From: Stenotrophomonas pavanii
GTDB taxonomy: Bacteria > Pseudomonadota > Gammaproteobacteria > Xanthomonadales > Xanthomonadaceae
NCBI RefSeq assembly: GCF_900101175.1
Contig: NZ_FNFQ01000008.1
Coordinates: forward strand, 62,001-126,000
Length of the DNA stretch: 64,000 nt
Reading direction: 5' to 3'
A program made the translations under genes and the position numbers. The stretch's first letter is position 1. Every line of letters begins with the position of its first letter. Below are positions 1 to 9,554 of the stretch, piece by piece. The notes below the pieces were generated by a model. That model was not told the origin of the DNA. It did no database searches and worked only from the letters and a program-made list of their open reading frames with translations.

Positions 1-37
1 TCGGGTGGCCCGTGCCTGCGCGACGCGCGCGGGCTCT

Positions 38-67
38 ACGGCGCCGGCCGACGGCGCCGTTTTCTTT
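38..67 (+). terminator. Intrinsic terminator of the gene upstream of the window
   Basis: An 8-bp stem (ACGGCGCC at 38-45, GGCGCCGT at 53-60) with a 7-nt loop runs directly into a T-rich tract, TTTTCTTT, at 60-67. This is the layout of a Rho-independent terminator on the + strand. It sits just before fmt, so it either ends the preceding transcript or attenuates read-through into fmt. Confidence 0.5.
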
Positions 68-100
68 CCTGCACGAATCCATCCTGCAAGTGGGGTAGCC

Positions 101-1024
101 ATGAGGATTGTCTTTGCCGGTACGCCGGAATTCGCGGTGTCGTCGCTGCGCGCTGCGGCGCGCCACCACGAGGTCGTGGCCGTCTATACCCAGCCTGACC
201 GCCCGGCCGGCCGTGGCCGTGGCCTGGCGCCGTCGCCGGTCAAGCTCGAGGCCGTGGCCCGCGGCATTCCGGTCTACCAGCCCGAATCGCTGAAGGACCC
301 GGCTGCCCAGCAGCAGCTGCGTGACCTGCAGCCGGACCTGATGGTGGTGGTCGCCTACGGCCTGATCCTGCCCAGGGCCGTGCTGGCGATCCCGACCCAC
401 GGCTGCTGGAACGTGCATGCGTCGTTGCTGCCGCGCTGGCGTGGTGCCGCGCCGATCCAGCGCGCGATCCAGGCCGGTGACCCCACGACCGGCGTGTGCC
501 TGATGCAGATGGAGGCAGGGCTCGACACCGGCCCGGTGCTGCTGCACCAGCCGTTGCCGATCACGGCGACCGATACCGGTGGCCAGCTGCATGACAAGCT
601 GGCCGAACTGGGTGCACAGGTGCTGTCTGATGGCCTGGGCCTGCTGCGTGCCGGCATCAAGCCGATCGCGCGGCCGCAGCCGGAGCAGGGCGTGACCTAC
701 GCGCACAAGCTGGACAAGGCCGAAGCCCGGCTGGACTGGGCGCAGGACGCCGATGCACTGGCGCGTACCGTGCGTGCCTTCAACCCGTGGCCGATCGCCG
801 AGGCCACGCTGGCCGGCGAGCGCGTGCGCATCCATGGCGCGGTGGCGCTGGACGTGGCCCATGGCCAGGCGCCGGGTACCGTGCTGGCGGCCAGCCGCGA
901 CGGCATCGACATTGCCTGCGGCCAGGGCGTGCTGCGCCTGCGCACGCTGCAGCGCGAAGGCGGCAAGGCGATCACCGCCGCTGACTACCTCAATGCACGC
1001 CGCGACCTGCACGTGGGGGCATAA
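101..1024 (+). CDS. fmt: Methionyl-tRNA formyltransferase
   Basis: This cytoplasmic enzyme formylates initiator Met-tRNA with 10-formyl-tetrahydrofolate. The 307-aa length is normal for the family. The N-terminal formyltransferase fold opens [12 protein letters not shown]. The signature [17 protein letters not shown] lies at 104-120, giving the catalytic triad Asn104, His106 and Asp142 (in GLDTGPVL). The C-terminal tRNA-binding domain follows. The frame is open further upstream, but ATG 101 begins at the conserved N-terminus. The stop is 3 nt before rsmB, so the two are almost certainly co-transcribed. A def gene often precedes fmt but would lie outside the window. Confidence 0.97.
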   Translation: MRIVFAGTPEFAVSSLRAAARHHEVVAVYTQPDRPAGRGRGLAPSPVKLEAVARGIPVYQPESLKDPAAQQQLRDLQPDLMVVVAYGLILPRAVLAIPTHGCWNVHASLLPRWRGAAPIQRAIQAGDPTTGVCLMQMEAGLDTGPVLLHQPLPITATDTGGQLHDKLAELGAQVLSDGLGLLRAGIKPIARPQPEQGVTYAHKLDKAEARLDWAQDADALARTVRAFNPWPIAEATLAGERVRIHGAVALDVAHGQAPGTVLAASRDGIDIACGQGVLRLRTLQREGGKAITAADYLNARRDLHVGA

Positions 1025-1027
1025 GCG

Positions 1028-2359
1028 GTGTCGAAGCAGAATGATTTCTCCGTCGCCAAGGCGGCGCCGGGCGCGGCCACCCGCATGCTGGCCGCACGCG
1101 TACTGGCGCAGGTGTTCACCCGTGGCCGCTCGCTGAAGGCGGAACTGGCCTGGGCCCTGCCCAAGCTGGCCGACAGCCGCGATCGCGCCCTGCTGGAAGC
1201 GCTGTGCTTTGCGGTCCTGCGCCGCCGCAGTACCTATGACGCGGCCCTGCAGTCGTGGATGCAGAAGCCGCTGTCGGCGCGCGACGCCGACCTGCGCACG
1301 CTGCTGATGGTGGGCTTCGCGCAGCTGGACGTGCTGGAACTGCCGGCGCATGCGGCCCTGTCGGCCACGGTCGACGCCGCCCGCGCGCTGGGCCGTGAGC
1401 GCCAGGCCGGGCTGGTCAACGCGATCCTGCGCCGCGCGCAGCGCGAGGGTTTCCCGGAGCAGCCTGCGCGTGACGCCTTCCCGGCGTGGTTGGCCGATGC
1501 CATCGAGCGTGACTGGCCGGCGCAGGCCGAGGCGATCTTTGCTGCCAGCCTGCAGCCGGCGCCGCTGTGGCTGCGTGCCAACCGCCAGCAGGGGGGCCGT
1601 GACAAGGGGCTGGCCACGCTGGCCGAGGCCGGCATTGCCGCCGAAGCCAGCCCGCTCAGCGCCGACGCGCTGCGCCTGGCGGCGCCCATCGCGGTGAACC
1701 AGCTGCCGGGATTCGCGGACGGTGCGTTGTCGGTGCAGGACCTGTCGGCGCAATGTGCCGCCGACGCACTGGCGCCGGCGGCCGGCGCCCGCGTGCTGGA
1801 TGCCTGCGCGGCGCCCGGTGGCAAGTCGGCGCACCTGCTGGAACGTGACCCGGGCCTGCGCCTGCTGGCGCTGGATATCGACGCGCGCCGCCTCGCGCGT
1901 GCGCGCGACACCTACACCCGCACCGGCGTGGGCGAAGGCGCGCAGACCCGGGTGGCCGATGCAAGCGACCCCGGTGCCTGGTGGGATGGCACGCCGTTCG
2001 ACGCGATCCTGCTGGATGCTCCGTGTTCGGCCACCGGCGTGATCCGTCGCCAGCCGGACGTGATGTTCCATCGCCGCGCCGAGGACATCGATGCGCTGGT
2101 CGGCGTGCAGGCCCGCCTGCTGGAGGCCTGCTGGTCGATGCTGCGCCCGGGCGGCGTGCTGCTGTACGCCACCTGCTCGATCCTGCGTGCCGAGAACATC
2201 GATCAGGTAAGGGCCTTCCTGAAATGGCATCCGGACGCGGTGGCAGAGCCGCTGGATGACAGATTCGGCCTGGACTGCGAAGGCATTGCGCGCCAGCGAC
2301 TGCCCGGTGACAGCGATGCTGACGGATTCTTTTACGCGCGTCTGCTAAAAACAGCCTGA
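1028..2359 (+). CDS. rsmB: 16S rRNA m5C967 methyltransferase RsmB (Sun)
   Basis: SAM-dependent methyltransferase that modifies C967 of 16S rRNA. It has 443 aa with a GTG start 3 nt after the fmt stop. The N-terminal NusB-like RNA-binding domain covers about residues 15-140. The Rossmann methyltransferase domain has the SAM loop DACAAPGGK at 258-266, motif [11 protein letters not shown] with Cys333, and the motif VI catalytic Cys383 in ATCS. Two catalytic cysteines are the hallmark of RsmB/RsmF-type enzymes. The fmt-rsmB order is widespread in proteobacteria. Confidence 0.96.
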   Translation: MSKQNDFSVAKAAPGAATRMLAARVLAQVFTRGRSLKAELAWALPKLADSRDRALLEALCFAVLRRRSTYDAALQSWMQKPLSARDADLRTLLMVGFAQLDVLELPAHAALSATVDAARALGRERQAGLVNAILRRAQREGFPEQPARDAFPAWLADAIERDWPAQAEAIFAASLQPAPLWLRANRQQGGRDKGLATLAEAGIAAEASPLSADALRLAAPIAVNQLPGFADGALSVQDLSAQCAADALAPAAGARVLDACAAPGGKSAHLLERDPGLRLLALDIDARRLARARDTYTRTGVGEGAQTRVADASDPGAWWDGTPFDAILLDAPCSATGVIRRQPDVMFHRRAEDIDALVGVQARLLEACWSMLRPGGVLLYATCSILRAENIDQVRAFLKWHPDAVAEPLDDRFGLDCEGIARQRLPGDSDADGFFYARLLKTA

Positions 2360-2381
2360 CCCTGCTGACGTTGCGAGTCCC

Positions 2382-4091
2382 ATGCTGAGATCCCGCGCAT
2401 CGCGCGAGACGTGGTTGTTGGTGGTGATGGCCCTGCTGGTGCTGGGGGCCGGGCTGGGCCTTCGTGATCCGTGGCCATCGGACGAACCGCGCTTCGCGCT
2501 GGTGGCCAAGCAGATGATCGACAGCGGCCACTGGCTGTTCCCGCACCGCGGCACCGAGCTGTACTCGGACAAGCCGCCGATGCTGATGTGGTGGCAGGCC
2601 ACGCTGTATGGGCTGGTCGGGCAGTGGCGCGTGGCGTTCCTGCTGCCGTCGCTGCTGGCGGCACTGGGCACGCTGTGGTGCGTGGTCGATCTGGGCCGGC
2701 GCCTGTGGACGCGGCGGGTGGGGCTGTATGCCGGCTGGGCGCTGCTGTTCGCGCTGCAGTTCACCTTCCAGGCGAAGAAGGCGCAGATCGATCCCCTGCT
2801 GCTGCTGTTCATCACCCTGGCCAACTATGGCCTGCTGCGCCACCTGCTGCTGGGGCCGGCGTGGCGCTGGTGGTGGCTGGGCTGGTTCTTCGCCGGCATC
2901 GGCGTGATCACCAAGGGCGTGGGCATGCTGGCGCTGCTGATGATCGTGCCAGCGGCGATCGCCGCGGCGCTGCAGTGGCCCCGGGTAAGCCTGCATGCGC
3001 GCGACGTGCGCTTCTGGCTGGCGCCGCTGGCGTTCCTGCTGGCGGTATCGCTGTGGCTGGCGCCGATGCTGCTGGCCGGCTTTGCCACCGGCTCGGACGA
3101 ATACCGCGCGTACATGGACGACATCCTGTTCCAACAGACGGCGCGGCGCTATACGCATTCGTGGGACCACCACCAGCCCGGCTGGTACTTCCTGGCGACG
3201 ATGCCGCTGATGTGGATCCCGGCCTTCCTGGCGCTGCCCTGGGCGATTCCGGCCTGGCGCCGCCGGCTGCGCCGCCGCGACGCGCGCTATCTGCTGCCGC
3301 TGGCCTGGTGGCTGATGGTGGTGCTGTTCTTCTCGATCCCCGATGGCAAGCGCGATGTCTACATCCTGCCGGCGCTGCCGATGTTCTGCCTGGCGCTGGC
3401 GCCGTTGCTGCCGGGGCTGCTGAAGCGGCGCGATGTGCAGGCCGTGGTGGGGCTGTTCACCGGCCTGCTGTCACTGGGCCTGGCCGTGGCCGGCGCGATG
3501 GCGGTGGTGGGCGACCCGGCCTTCGAGCTGCGCCTGACCCATAGCCGCGGGCTGGCACCCGGGGCGGTCAATGCACTGGCCTGGACGATCCTGGCGATGG
3601 GCCTGTGGGGCGGCCTGAGCCTGCTGGCCTGTGGCCGCCGCCGGCAGCATGCGCTGGTATCGACCCTGGCGATGGTCTGGGTGCTGTACAGCCTGGTCGG
3701 CTACCCGTTGCTGAACGATTCCAGTTCCGCCCGCGGCCTGATGCGCACGGTCGGCGCGCGCCTGGCCCCCGATGCCGAGCTGGGACTGGTGGCCTGGAAG
3801 GAACAGCATCTGCTGCTGGCCGATCGCCCTGCGGCGACCTTCGGTTTCGAGACCGATTGGGACGAGCAGCTCCTGGCGGCCACGCGCTGGCAGCGGCTGG
3901 CGCCCGATCGCCGTTGGCTGCTGGTCCATGAATACGCGATGCTGTCGTGCATCGACCGCAACCGCTCCGAACTGGCTGGCGTGGCCAACCGCCGGCGCTG
4001 GTGGCTGGTGCCGGCAGCGGCGGTGAAGGTGCCCTGCGTGGTCACCGCGGAGGAGCGGGAACGTGAACGGCGTCTGCAGGAACATGACTAG
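2382..4091 (+). CDS. GT39/ArnT-type membrane glycosyltransferase
   Basis: This 569-aa polytopic membrane protein has a hydrophobic N-terminal helix followed by the periplasmic-loop signature WPSDEPRFALVAKQMIDSG. The acidic pair in that loop is the expected catalytic/metal site of the PMT/ArnT superfamily, and a YSDKPPM motif follows. About ten or more hydrophobic segments alternate with short Arg-rich loops, and there is a soluble C-terminal part. The family moves sugars from polyprenyl-phosphate donors to lipid or protein acceptors in the periplasm. The substrate is unknown. It starts 22 nt after rsmB and is followed by other envelope-glycan genes. Confidence 0.85.
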   Translation: MLRSRASRETWLLVVMALLVLGAGLGLRDPWPSDEPRFALVAKQMIDSGHWLFPHRGTELYSDKPPMLMWWQATLYGLVGQWRVAFLLPSLLAALGTLWCVVDLGRRLWTRRVGLYAGWALLFALQFTFQAKKAQIDPLLLLFITLANYGLLRHLLLGPAWRWWWLGWFFAGIGVITKGVGMLALLMIVPAAIAAALQWPRVSLHARDVRFWLAPLAFLLAVSLWLAPMLLAGFATGSDEYRAYMDDILFQQTARRYTHSWDHHQPGWYFLATMPLMWIPAFLALPWAIPAWRRRLRRRDARYLLPLAWWLMVVLFFSIPDGKRDVYILPALPMFCLALAPLLPGLLKRRDVQAVVGLFTGLLSLGLAVAGAMAVVGDPAFELRLTHSRGLAPGAVNALAWTILAMGLWGGLSLLACGRRRQHALVSTLAMVWVLYSLVGYPLLNDSSSARGLMRTVGARLAPDAELGLVAWKEQHLLLADRPAATFGFETDWDEQLLAATRWQRLAPDRRWLLVHEYAMLSCIDRNRSELAGVANRRRWWLVPAAAVKVPCVVTAEERERERRLQEHD

Positions 4092-4243
4092 CCCGCCCCC
4101 TTCCTGCTTGTCCAGTCTGCCCAAGCGTGGCCAAAGGCAGTAAAACAGCAGGCCGGGATGGCCTGCATCGGCCGTTCCCGTTCTTCCAGCCGATTGCAGC
4201 GATACTTCCCGACGTGCCAGCTTCACCGGACAACCTGAACCTC

Positions 4244-5500
4244 ATGGCCGGCGATCCGCTGGGCGTTCCCGCCGGCGGGCGTCACGGGGTGGCCCACGGC
4301 CTGGCCCAGCTGGGCCTGTTCTGCCTGCCGGCCCTGGTGCTGACCGTGCCGATCAACCTGTTGCCGTACGGCCTGCTGCTGCTGCTCAGCACCCTGCTGG
4401 CGCCGGAGCTGCTGTGGCGCGCGCGCGGCATGGCGGGCCAACCGGTGAAAGTGCTGGCCTGGCTGATGCTGGCGGTGCTGGCGCTCGGCCTGCTGTCGGT
4501 GCTGCTGTTCGAGCAGGGCCTGCGTGACGTCGACAACCGATCGCGGTTCGTGGTGATCCCGTGGATCGCGCTGTGGGTGTGCGCGCTGCGTCCCAACCTG
4601 CGCTGGCTCTGGTACGGCGCGTTGACCGGCCTGCTCGCCACCTTCGTGATGTCGCTGTGGCAGGTGCTGGGCGGCGCCCCGCGCGCGGACCTGTTCACCA
4701 ACGCCATCGTGCTGGCCGACATCGTGATGGTGCTGATGGTGCTGCTGGTGTTCTGCCGCCCGTCGCGGCGCTGGTCGCTGGTGATCCTTGGCATGGCCGC
4801 TGGCTGCGGCACCATCGTGCTGACTGGCAGCCGCGGCGTGTTTGCCGCCCTGCTGGCACTGCTGGTGGTGCTTGCGCTGAGCCTGCGCTGGCGCACCGGC
4901 GCGGCGCGCCTGTCGGTGCTGGCCGGCATGCTGGCGATCGGTGCGACCCTGCTGCTGTCGGTACCGGAACTGCGCCACCAGGTCCGCCTGAGCGAGCTGC
5001 ACAGTGACGTGCAGCGGATGGAACTGGGCGACAGCGACTCGTCCGCCGGGGCCCGCGTGGAGCGCCTGCAGGTGGCCTGGCAGACTTTCCTCGACCATCC
5101 GCTGGTGGGGGTGGGCATCGGTCATTTCGACAGCGCGATGCTGCGCGTGCCGGTCTGCCGCGATAACCCGGAAGAGTTGCGTTGCCACCTGGGGCATGCA
5201 CACAACGATGTCGCCGAATGGGCAGCGACCCAGGGCGCACCTGGCCTGCTGCTGTTGCTGGCGGTGTATGGCATCCCGCTCTGGCTGTTCGTGCGCCTGC
5301 ATCGCCGCAGTGGACGATCGACCTTCCGGGGCCCGGCGGCCGCCGGCATCATGCTGGTGATCACCTACGCACTGTGCGGCCTGACCCAGTCGATGTTCGC
5401 GCACCAGATGACCGCCAGTTTCTACGTGACCCTGGTCGGCCTGCTGACCGGCCTGTCGATCGTCGAGGGCGCGCGCCACCGGGCAATCAGCGGGACGTGA
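4244..5500 (+). CDS. O-antigen ligase/polymerase family membrane protein
   Basis: An integral membrane protein of about 418 aa with many leucine/valine-rich helices. Near the C-terminus a long periplasmic loop carries GHAHNDVAEWAATQG, the HAHN..E motif typical of the Wzy_C domain of O-antigen ligases (WaaL) and related polymerases. Such proteins join undecaprenyl-linked glycans to an acceptor in the periplasm. The start is uncertain: the frame is open from GTG 4127, and GTG 4214 and ATG 4244 are both possible. ATG 4244 leaves a short N-terminus before the first helix. The neighbouring glycosyltransferases support an LPS or exopolysaccharide role, but ligase versus polymerase cannot be told. 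Confidence 0.82.
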   Translation: MAGDPLGVPAGGRHGVAHGLAQLGLFCLPALVLTVPINLLPYGLLLLLSTLLAPELLWRARGMAGQPVKVLAWLMLAVLALGLLSVLLFEQGLRDVDNRSRFVVIPWIALWVCALRPNLRWLWYGALTGLLATFVMSLWQVLGGAPRADLFTNAIVLADIVMVLMVLLVFCRPSRRWSLVILGMAAGCGTIVLTGSRGVFAALLALLVVLALSLRWRTGAARLSVLAGMLAIGATLLLSVPELRHQVRLSELHSDVQRMELGDSDSSAGARVERLQVAWQTFLDHPLVGVGIGHFDSAMLRVPVCRDNPEELRCHLGHAHNDVAEWAATQGAPGLLLLLAVYGIPLWLFVRLHRRSGRSTFRGPAAAGIMLVITYALCGLTQSMFAHQMTASFYVTLVGLLTGLSIVEGARHRAISGT

Positions 5501-5530
5501 TCCAGCGGCGCCCCGCACAGGGCCGGGCGA

Positions 5531-6337
5531 TCAGGGGTTCGGCGGGTCAGCCACGGCCTGGCCGTTGCCCAGCATCCACAGCATGATGGTCTTCTGGCGC
5601 ACGTAGTTGGCGCGCACATAGGCGTAGACCAGGCCGTGCCAGCCGTCGCGGAAGCCGCCACGGAACAGGAAGCCGCGCCAGAACCGCCAGGCCGGCGCCA
5701 GCACCAGCTTGCCCAGCGTGGCCCGTTTGCCGCGCGCGAATTCGTGCTCGGCCATCATCCGTGCGTACTTCTCGGTCTTGGCCAGCTGCTGCTGCAAGGA
5801 GCGGTAGGGATAGTGGATCAGGTCGCCGCGCAGGGTGCCGACGCTGCCATCGACGCTGGCTGCCTCGTGGATCTCGCGCTTGCCGCGCCAGCCGCCGCGG
5901 CGGCGGTCGAACAGGCGCATCACCCGGTCCGGGTAGGCGTTGCCATGGCGCAGGAACCTGCCGAAGTACTCCGACAGGCGCGCGAAGCGGTAGCCGGCAT
6001 GACCGGCGAAGCCCCCTTCACGGGCCTGTTCGATGGCCGCACGCAGCTCCGGGCTGATCCGCTCATCGGCGTCCAGGCACAACACCCAGTCGTGGCGGGC
6101 CTGCCCGACGCAGTAGTCCTTCTGGCTGCGGAAGCCGTCGAACGGGCGCTGCAGCACCCGGGCGCCCGCGGCCTCGGCGATGGCCACGGTGGCATCGGTG
6201 GAGTACGAGTCGACGACGACGATCTCATCGCAGAAGGCCAGCGAGGCCAGGCAGTCGCCGATGCGGCCCGCCTCGTTGAACGCGATAATGCAGGCCGAGA
6301 TGCGAGGCCGTTCGATGGGAGCGGTCGTGGAGGACAT
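5531..6337 (-). CDS. Family 2 glycosyltransferase, WaaE/KdtX-like
   Basis: A 268-aa GT-A enzyme. The N-terminal strand ISACIIAFNEAGRIGDCL, the VVVDSYSTDAT motif and the DxD-type metal site LCLDADERIS resemble the LPS core glycosyltransferase WaaE. It is probably cytoplasmic or membrane-associated and adds a hexose to the LPS core or a related glycan. Its ATG (complement of 6335-6337) overlaps the ATG of the divergent gene at 6336 by two bases. No strong Shine-Dalgarno sequence precedes the start. It converges with the upstream O-antigen-ligase-type gene, 30 nt apart. Confidence 0.86.
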   Translation of the reverse strand: MSSTTAPIERPRISACIIAFNEAGRIGDCLASLAFCDEIVVVDSYSTDATVAIAEAAGARVLQRPFDGFRSQKDYCVGQARHDWVLCLDADERISPELRAAIEQAREGGFAGHAGYRFARLSEYFGRFLRHGNAYPDRVMRLFDRRRGGWRGKREIHEAASVDGSVGTLRGDLIHYPYRSLQQQLAKTEKYARMMAEHEFARGKRATLGKLVLAPAWRFWRGFLFRGGFRDGWHGLVYAYVRANYVRQKTIMLWMLGNGQAVADPPNP

Positions 6338-7394
6338 GATGGCCGGGTACCTGTTGTTTGCGACGGAGCGCTATGCGCTGCCTATTCTCGCCCCGTTGGC
6401 GCAGGCCTTGCACGCCTCCGGGCAGGAGGTCGCGGCCTGGTTCGAGGACGGCGCGGCCGGCAGCCAGCTGCCAGGGGTGCCCAGCATCGGCCTGAAACAG
6501 GCGCTGGCGATGCGGCCGCGTGCGGTGTTCAGCGCCGCCAACTGGGTGCCGACCTTCCTGTCCGGGGCCAAGGTGCAGTTGTTCCATGGCTTCAACGTGG
6601 AGAAGCGCGACAGTGCGCGCGGCCACTTCCGGGTGCGCGGGATGTTCGACCTGTACTGCACGCAGGGCCCGGCCACCACCGCGCCGTTCCGTGAGATCGC
6701 GGCCCAGCAGGGCCACTTCGCCGTGGCCGAGACCGGCTGGCCGAAGCTGGATCCGCTTTTCCGCGACGACGGTGGCGAGAGCGCCGCGCTGCGCGCAGCA
6801 GCGGGCGGGCGCCCGGTGATCCTGTTCGGTTCGACGTTCACCGAGCGCCTGAGTGCCGCCCCGCACCTGCATGCGGAGATCGCGGCCGACATCGCGGCCG
6901 GTGAGCGCTACTGGCTGCTGACACTGCACCCGAAGTGCCCACCGGACCTGTTCGAACGCTACCGCGCGCTGGCCGGTGCCCATGCGCGCTTCATCGAGCC
7001 GGAACAGGTGATGGCCGCACAGCGCGCTGCCGATGTGCTGGTGTCGGATACCTCGTCGATCGTTTCGGAGTTCATCGTCCAGCACAAGCCGGTGGTGACC
7101 TTCCGCAACCGCGTGCCCAAGCCGCACATGATCGACTTCGACGACCCGCTGCAGCTGCCGGCGATGCTGCAGCGCGCGCTGCATCCGGACGCAGCGCTGC
7201 AGGTGGAGATCGTGCGCTATGCCGACGCCATCCACCCCTACCGTGACGGCCTGTCCAGCGAACGGGTGATCGCGGCCACCGAGGATTTCCTGTCCGGTGA
7301 AATGGGCGCGTTGCGACGCAAGCCGTTCGGCAGCTGGGTGCGCGACCTGCAGATCCGCAAGGACCTGGGCTATTGGGGGCCGTCGCAGCGCTGA
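6336..7394 (+). CDS. CDP-glycerol glycerophosphotransferase-like protein
   Basis: A 352-aa protein with a GT-B-like fold. The N-terminal half begins with YLLFATERYALPILAPLAQAL and contains LFHGFNVEKRD. The C-terminal half has LTLHPKCPPDLF and the nucleotide-binding region DVLVSDTSSIVSEFIVQ, typical of CDP-glycerol/teichoic-acid-type glycerophosphotransferases and capsule enzymes. In a Gram-negative it may decorate LPS or a surface glycan with glycerol phosphate or ribitol phosphate, but the substrate is unknown. Two adjacent ATGs (6336, 6339) follow GGAGG at about 6329-6333. It is divergent from the GT2 gene with overlapping start codons. Confidence 0.78.
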   Translation: MMAGYLLFATERYALPILAPLAQALHASGQEVAAWFEDGAAGSQLPGVPSIGLKQALAMRPRAVFSAANWVPTFLSGAKVQLFHGFNVEKRDSARGHFRVRGMFDLYCTQGPATTAPFREIAAQQGHFAVAETGWPKLDPLFRDDGGESAALRAAAGGRPVILFGSTFTERLSAAPHLHAEIAADIAAGERYWLLTLHPKCPPDLFERYRALAGAHARFIEPEQVMAAQRAADVLVSDTSSIVSEFIVQHKPVVTFRNRVPKPHMIDFDDPLQLPAMLQRALHPDAALQVEIVRYADAIHPYRDGLSSERVIAATEDFLSGEMGALRRKPFGSWVRDLQIRKDLGYWGPSQR

Positions 7395-7405
7395 TGGGTT
7401 GATGC

Positions 7406-7430
7406 GGATCCACGCCATGCGTGGATGCAC
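7406..7430. repeat. Degenerate SMAG-like palindrome
   Basis: The hairpin ATCCACG (7409-7415) / CGTGGAT (7421-7427) with a 5-nt loop resembles the GTAG-ATCCACG subtype of Stenotrophomonas SMAG repeats. The leading GTAG is degraded. It lies just after the glycerophosphotransferase-like gene. Confidence 0.5.
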
Positions 7431-7442
7431 GACTCCGCTCGC

Positions 7443-7510
7443 GGTAGGGCCGGCCGCTGGCCGGCAACCTCGGCAATGTCTGCGGTTGCCGGCCAGCGGC
7501 CGGCACTGCC
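7443..7510. repeat. SMAG dimer (inverted pair of GTAG palindromes)
   Basis: Two GTAG-GCCGGCCGCTGGCCGGCAA-type palindromes face each other, at about 7443-7469 and 7485-7510. They form a large imperfect inverted repeat between convergent genes. This arrangement is the common dimeric form of the SMAG family, which is REP-like and is thought to be moved by RAYT transposases. No RAYT gene lies in this window. Confidence 0.85.
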
Positions 7511-7518
7511 TGTATTGC

Positions 7519-9057
7519 TTACCAGCGCAGCGTGCGCCGCGCCAGCGCTGCGGCCAGCTGCTCCATCACCTGGTGCGCCTGCGCCCGCGGCAGGTAGTGC
7601 AGGGTGAGCGCCACATCGCCATGCGCGCCGGCGGTATCCAGTTGCAGGCTGCTGGTACCCAGCAGCTTGTCCAGCGGTGAGCGCCGCAGGCGCAGGCCCT
7701 GCACCTTGTCCAGTTCGGCCCAGCGCCACCAGCGCTTCCACCAGCCGCCGCGCACGGCTACGTAGTGGTCATCCAGGTACCAGCCCATGCGCGCCATCTG
7801 CCGGTGCGCGACCAGCAGCGCCACCGGCAGCCAGGCCAGCACTAGCAGGCCCCATGTTCCCCAGCGCCAATAGCCCGCGACAGCCAGCAGGGGGACCAGC
7901 ATCAGTGCGCCCAGGCACAGCCGCCACCATCCACGCTGCGGGATGGACTGCCACTGCGCGGGCGGCCACTGCAGCCGGGGCAGCAGGTGCCGCACCAGCT
8001 GCGTGCAGTGCTCGCGGGGGGCCAACGGCGCCAGCTCGCGCAGGGCGCGATCCTCGTCGCGCGAGGGACCGCCGGCGGCGCTGTCGATGCGCAGCTGGCG
8101 CAGTCCGAACCAGCGATGCAGGGTGGTTTCGCGCAGTGTCCAGGCCTGGATGCGGCGTCGCGCAACACTGCTGCGGGTGCGGCTGAGCAGGCCGGCCGAG
8201 ACGGTCAGCCGGCGATCCTGCTCGCTGAGGGTGAAGCCGTGATAGCGCAGCAGCGTCAGCACCACCGACAGCAGGCGCAGCCCCAGCCAGCCCAGCAGCA
8301 GGGCCGCTGCCAGCAGCAGGAAAGCGCCGGCCACGCCGGGGTGCAGGTGGCTGGCATAACCGAATGCCTCGCGGCCGCCACGCTGGATGGCCGCGTCCAT
8401 CACCGGGCGCGGCACGGTCTGGAACAGCACGCCGAAGGCGGCGACCGCCAGCGCCCAGCCGCGGTTGGAAAGCAGGCCCATGCGCACCACGTCCCAGCCC
8501 GACAGGCGCAGCAGGACGTGTTCGGTGCCGGCCGCGGTGTCCGCAGGCGTGGCGACAGCGTCGGCGGCCTGCGGTGCCTGCCCACGCTGGCGCACGAGAC
8601 GTTCCAGCGCCAGCGCCTGGTCCAGCTTCAGCACCCGCATTTCCGCTTCCGGACGCACGCCGCCAGCCGACTCCAGGCGCAGCTCGGCCACGCCGAACAG
8701 CCGGTGCAGCGGGTTCTGCCGCACTTCCACGTTGTGGATGCGGGCGAACGGGATCTCGCGGCGGTTGCGCGCCAGCAGTCCGCTGCGCACGGTGATCGCG
8801 TCGCTGCCGATGCGGTAGCGGTAGCTGAGGTACTGCAGTACCGAGACCAGCACCAGCGCGGCAATCGCCGACAACGGGATCAGCTGTGCCCACATCGGAT
8901 CGCGGTCGCCGCGCTGGCCGAACACCAGCAGTGCCACCAGTGGCAGGAAGTAGTGGCGCAGTTGCATCAGCAGCACGAACAGCCACGACCACGGGTGCAG
9001 GCGATGGTCTTCGCCACCGCCAGGCAGCGATGCGGGCAGGGGCGGTGGCAGGCTCAC
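7519..9057 (-). CDS. Membrane-flanked PH domain protein (YdbT-like)
   Basis: A 512-aa membrane protein with a repeated architecture: pairs of hydrophobic helices each followed by a bacterial PH-like (bPH_2, formerly DUF304) domain. The domain signature recurs, for example ARIHNVEVRQNPLHRLFGV, RRIQAWTLRETTLHRWFGL and ELDKVQGLRLRRSPLDKLLG, so three copies are visible. The start GTG overlaps the stop of the upstream PH-domain gene in a GTGA junction, indicating translational coupling. YdbS/YdbT-type pairs in Bacillus affect resistance to certain peptide antibiotics; the function here is unknown. Confidence 0.85.
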   Translation of the reverse strand: MSLPPPLPASLPGGGEDHRLHPWSWLFVLLMQLRHYFLPLVALLVFGQRGDRDPMWAQLIPLSAIAALVLVSVLQYLSYRYRIGSDAITVRSGLLARNRREIPFARIHNVEVRQNPLHRLFGVAELRLESAGGVRPEAEMRVLKLDQALALERLVRQRGQAPQAADAVATPADTAAGTEHVLLRLSGWDVVRMGLLSNRGWALAVAAFGVLFQTVPRPVMDAAIQRGGREAFGYASHLHPGVAGAFLLLAAALLLGWLGLRLLSVVLTLLRYHGFTLSEQDRRLTVSAGLLSRTRSSVARRRIQAWTLRETTLHRWFGLRQLRIDSAAGGPSRDEDRALRELAPLAPREHCTQLVRHLLPRLQWPPAQWQSIPQRGWWRLCLGALMLVPLLAVAGYWRWGTWGLLVLAWLPVALLVAHRQMARMGWYLDDHYVAVRGGWWKRWWRWAELDKVQGLRLRRSPLDKLLGTSSLQLDTAGAHGDVALTLHYLPRAQAHQVMEQLAAALARRTLRW

Positions 9058-9554
9058 AGGGCGTCGGCGTCCTGGTCCAGCTGGTGCGAAAGCGTGTCGC
9101 GCAGGCGTTCGGCATCGACTTCATCCAGGCCGCTGACAGTCACCGCGCTCATGCGGGTACCGGCGGTGTGCACGATCAGCGTGGCCAGGCCGGCGCGGCG
9201 TTCCAACGGGCCCCTGCGCAGGTCCAGGTGCTGTACGCGCGAAATCGGAATGCGGGTTTCCAGCTGCCACATCAGGTCGCGGCGCAGGCCCAGGCCCTGT
9301 GCATCCAGCCGCCAGCGGGTGCGGGTCAGTCGCCGGCGGCCGAGCCATGCGCCGAAGGCGATGCCCGCCAGCAGACCGATCGCAGCGGTCCACAGGCCGC
9401 CGGGCAGATCGAAGAACCAGCCAGCTGCGGCCAGTGGCAGGCCCGGCACGAACGCGCCGCCGAATGCGCCTTCCAGTGCGGCCAGGCGCGCGGCGCGTTG
9501 CGGCAGCGACTGCCAGGCATCGGTGGGTGGGGCGGTAGGGGCGACGTCGGTCAC
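9054..9554 (-). CDS. PH domain-containing membrane protein (YdbS-like)
   Basis: A protein of about 166 aa with two adjacent hydrophobic helices and then one bPH_2 domain (ISRVQHLDLRRGPLERRAGL). The frame is open to a GTG at 9602. The GTG at 9554 is preferred because GGAG precedes it at proper spacing and it removes a Pro-rich non-conserved extension. It is the first gene of a coupled YdbS-YdbT pair on the minus strand. Confidence 0.82.
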   Translation of the reverse strand: MTDVAPTAPPTDAWQSLPQRAARLAALEGAFGGAFVPGLPLAAAGWFFDLPGGLWTAAIGLLAGIAFGAWLGRRRLTRTRWRLDAQGLGLRRDLMWQLETRIPISRVQHLDLRRGPLERRAGLATLIVHTAGTRMSAVTVSGLDEVDAERLRDTLSHQLDQDADAL

